Below are positions 23,317-24,278 of a stretch of 24,278 nt of DNA, in pieces. The notes beneath the pieces are model-generated. The model was not told where the DNA came from. It was given only the letters and a program-made list of their open reading frames with translations, and searched no databases. The position numbers and the translations under genes were made by a program. Positions within the stretch are counted from its first letter, which is position 1. Each line of letters starts with the position of its first letter. The stretch is from JASGCK01 sp031538565. GTDB taxonomy: Bacteria > Pseudomonadota > Gammaproteobacteria > Burkholderiales > Burkholderiaceae_C. Location: the NCBI GenBank assembly GCA_031538565.1, contig JAVKLS010000014.1, positions 1 to 24,278 of the forward strand. Reading direction: 5' to 3'.

Positions 23317-24021
23317 ATGACTTCCTCAGAACAAAATAAATTACTGGGTCTTGCGCGTACGTGGTTTGCCGAAGTGGTGATGGAAAACCATAAGACCAAC
23401 ACGCTGAAATTGTCCAACCTCACCGAGTTCCAAATCAACCCGTTTTTGCATACGTATTTGGCGGCGTTTTTGACAGGCGAAGTTACGCCCGACTCTTTAG
23501 CGAAAGTTCTATTGTTGCCGCGTGTTTTGGGAACCTCAATCAATACGAGTTTTGGTGCGCAAATTCAAAAATTTACGACCGATATTTTAAGCGAGGTATT
23601 CGGCAGCACCACCGATGGCATTGATATTGAATTTATAGATGCGGTAACTGGTATCAAAACTTATTGCCAAGTCAAACTTGGTCCAAATACCATCAATAAA
23701 GATGATGTCGAAACCATCAAAGGGCATTTTCAAAAAGCCCATCGTCTAGCGAAAACAAATAATGCAAAGTTACAAGGTGCAAATTTAGCGGTTGGTGTGC
23801 TCTATGGCGAAGACGCTGATTTGAGTGGTCACTACAAGTCACTGCGCGACAACCACCATTACGATGTGTTTGTAGGTAGCACGTTCTGGCATCGATTAAC
23901 TGGATCGGAAGACTTCTACGCCGAGCTAATTAAAGCTTTCGGCGAGGTCGCAGTCCAAGCAAATGGCAACGGTTTAATCGACGAAGTTACCGCAAAACTT
24001 GCGAAACAAATCAAGCGATAG
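23317..24021 (+). CDS. type II restriction endonuclease, EcoO109I/PmeII-like
   Basis: A 234-residue protein paired divergently with the methyltransferase. Features recalling the EcoO109I family occur in order: QINPFLHTYLAAF, LLLPRVLGTSINTSFGAQIQ, the core DGIDIEFIDAVTGIKTYCQV then K120, LGPNTINKDDVETIKGHF, GVLYGEDADLSGHYKSLR and VFVGSTFWHRLTG. The core looks like a PD-(D/E)xK site with Asp103 (or Asp100) and Lys120, but Gln118 takes the usual Glu position. The nuclease should cut DNA unmethylated at the site of its partner. EcoO109I itself cuts RGGNCCY; whether this one does is unknown. Base composition looks more AT-rich than the flanking genes, in keeping with acquisition. The stop lies four bases from the pgpA remnant stop, tail to tail. 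Confidence 0.8.
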   Translation: MTSSEQNKLLGLARTWFAEVVMENHKTNTLKLSNLTEFQINPFLHTYLAAFLTGEVTPDSLAKVLLLPRVLGTSINTSFGAQIQKFTTDILSEVFGSTTDGIDIEFIDAVTGIKTYCQVKLGPNTINKDDVETIKGHFQKAHRLAKTNNAKLQGANLAVGVLYGEDADLSGHYKSLRDNHHYDVFVGSTFWHRLTGSEDFYAELIKAFGEVAVQANGNGLIDEVTAKLAKQIKR

Positions 24022-24025
24022 GTAC

Positions 24026-24193
24026 TTAAAACCGAACAATGGCAATCACCAGCAGCACGCAAGCGGCCGCCACAAGGTCGTCAACCAAAAAGCGACGATT
24101 TCATCTATCACGACGCAGGATGGGTCCATCACTTGCAAATGCTGCGCTGTTCGCATTCCCGCCCAAATGGATAGGGCGGCGGTTAGCGCAATC
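24026..24193 (-). pseudogene. pgpA: phosphatidylglycerophosphatase A remnant, IS-truncated with internal deletion
   Basis: Read on the minus strand from the IS junction, one frame gives IALTAALSIWAGMRTAQHLQ then DPSCVVIDEIVAFWL, the PgpA core that precedes the active-site acidic residues. At about 24080-24090 the frame changes and continues as DDLVAAACVLLVIAIVRF then TAA (24026-24028), which matches the PgpA C-terminus (E. coli: IDDIVAG...). About 45 codons between WL and DD are missing and the frame is shifted. The first ~60 residues are cut off by the IS. PgpA dephosphorylates phosphatidylglycerophosphate in the membrane. The original stop is preserved, so the R-M genes were placed after pgpA, not inside it. 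Confidence 0.8.
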
Positions 24194-24278
24194 TGAAGTT
24201 ACCCCGATTTCACGGACACTTTGTCGATAAGACAGAAGGAGTCCGAAATGCGAGAGAAGAACAAGCCGTACCCAGAGC
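24194..24278 (+). mobile_element. IS3-family insertion sequence, transposase-proximal end (right copy, partial)
   Basis: The 85 bases are identical to the reverse complement of 56-140. The IS tip TGAAGTTACCCCG begins at 24194 and the element reads rightward out of the window, so the two copies face away from each other. The junction lies directly in the pgpA remnant. Only the first part of the element is present. Confidence 0.88.
24248..24278 (+). CDS. IS3-family transposase OrfA, first ten codons (runs off the window)
   Basis: ATG 24248 after AGAAGGAG begins MREKNKPYPE, the same start as in the left copy, and runs off the window. Nothing more can be said than that the copy has an intact transposase start. 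Confidence 0.75.
   Translation, partial: MREKNKPYPE

Noticed and set aside
1..24278. Whole window as a composite transposon
   Set aside because: The segment carries core genes such as tsaB, hslU, pnt and pts, so IS-bounded chromosome or a contig break is far more likely.
1..24278. CRISPR array, tRNA, rRNA or riboswitch
   Set aside because: No spaced direct repeats, cloverleaf-like ends or conserved RNA motifs were seen by eye; covariance models were not run.

Overview
The window looks like a chromosomal segment of a betaproteobacterium, most likely Burkholderiales and probably Comamonadaceae. The grounds are recognised families and neighbourhoods: a ~1280-residue DUF3683/FAD/Fe-S oxidoreductase, an EIIA(Man)-HPr-Enzyme I cluster, a PduO-type cob(I)alamin adenosyltransferase, and a pgpA-cinA pair. 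Family calls come from reading motifs by eye; no database search was run.

Layout. Both ends lie inside copies of the same IS3-family insertion sequence in opposite orientation: positions 56-143 are the exact reverse complement of 24191-24278. Then follow: an SGNH/GDSL-like lipoprotein (267-1199, +); the PBP4-type peptidase dacB (1233-2684, -); the tsaB-rimI-UDG-like operon (2683-4285, +), whose first start codon overlaps that of dacB; a ~350-base gap with one tiny ORF; pntAA-pntAB-pntB-hslU (4638-8894, +); a giant FAD/Fe-S oxidoreductase preceded by a LigJ-type 4-oxalomesaconate hydratase (8897-13819, -); a Phd/VapC toxin-antitoxin pair (13942-14657, +); the RNA helicase rhlE (14695-16035, +); the regulatory PTS genes EIIA-ptsH-ptsI (16017-18378, -); a cobalamin adenosyltransferase coupled to a PIN-domain protein (18448-19448, +); a MauE/DoxX membrane protein (19445-20083, -); an MFS transporter (20141-21385, +); and finally a disturbed zone.

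The disturbed zone (21382-24278) is the most interesting part. A type II restriction-modification pair, a C5-cytosine methyltransferase with an N-terminal helix-turn-helix and a divergent EcoO109I-like nuclease, sits exactly between a frameshifted cinA and a wrecked pgpA. The pgpA remnant is cut at its 5' side by the IS element and carries an internal, frame-disrupting deletion, but keeps its natural C-terminus. The likely history is insertion of the R-M module between pgpA and cinA, with an IS arriving and local gene decay; the order of events is inferred.

Packing is very tight throughout: ATGA/GTGA start-stop overlaps, overlapping convergent stops, and a shared CATG for two divergent starts. 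Several proteins are shorter than their families (RimI, the UDG-like protein, Enzyme I, the HMA domain of the MauE protein), which suggests ongoing compaction. No rRNA, tRNA, CRISPR array, riboswitch or convincing intrinsic terminator was seen.
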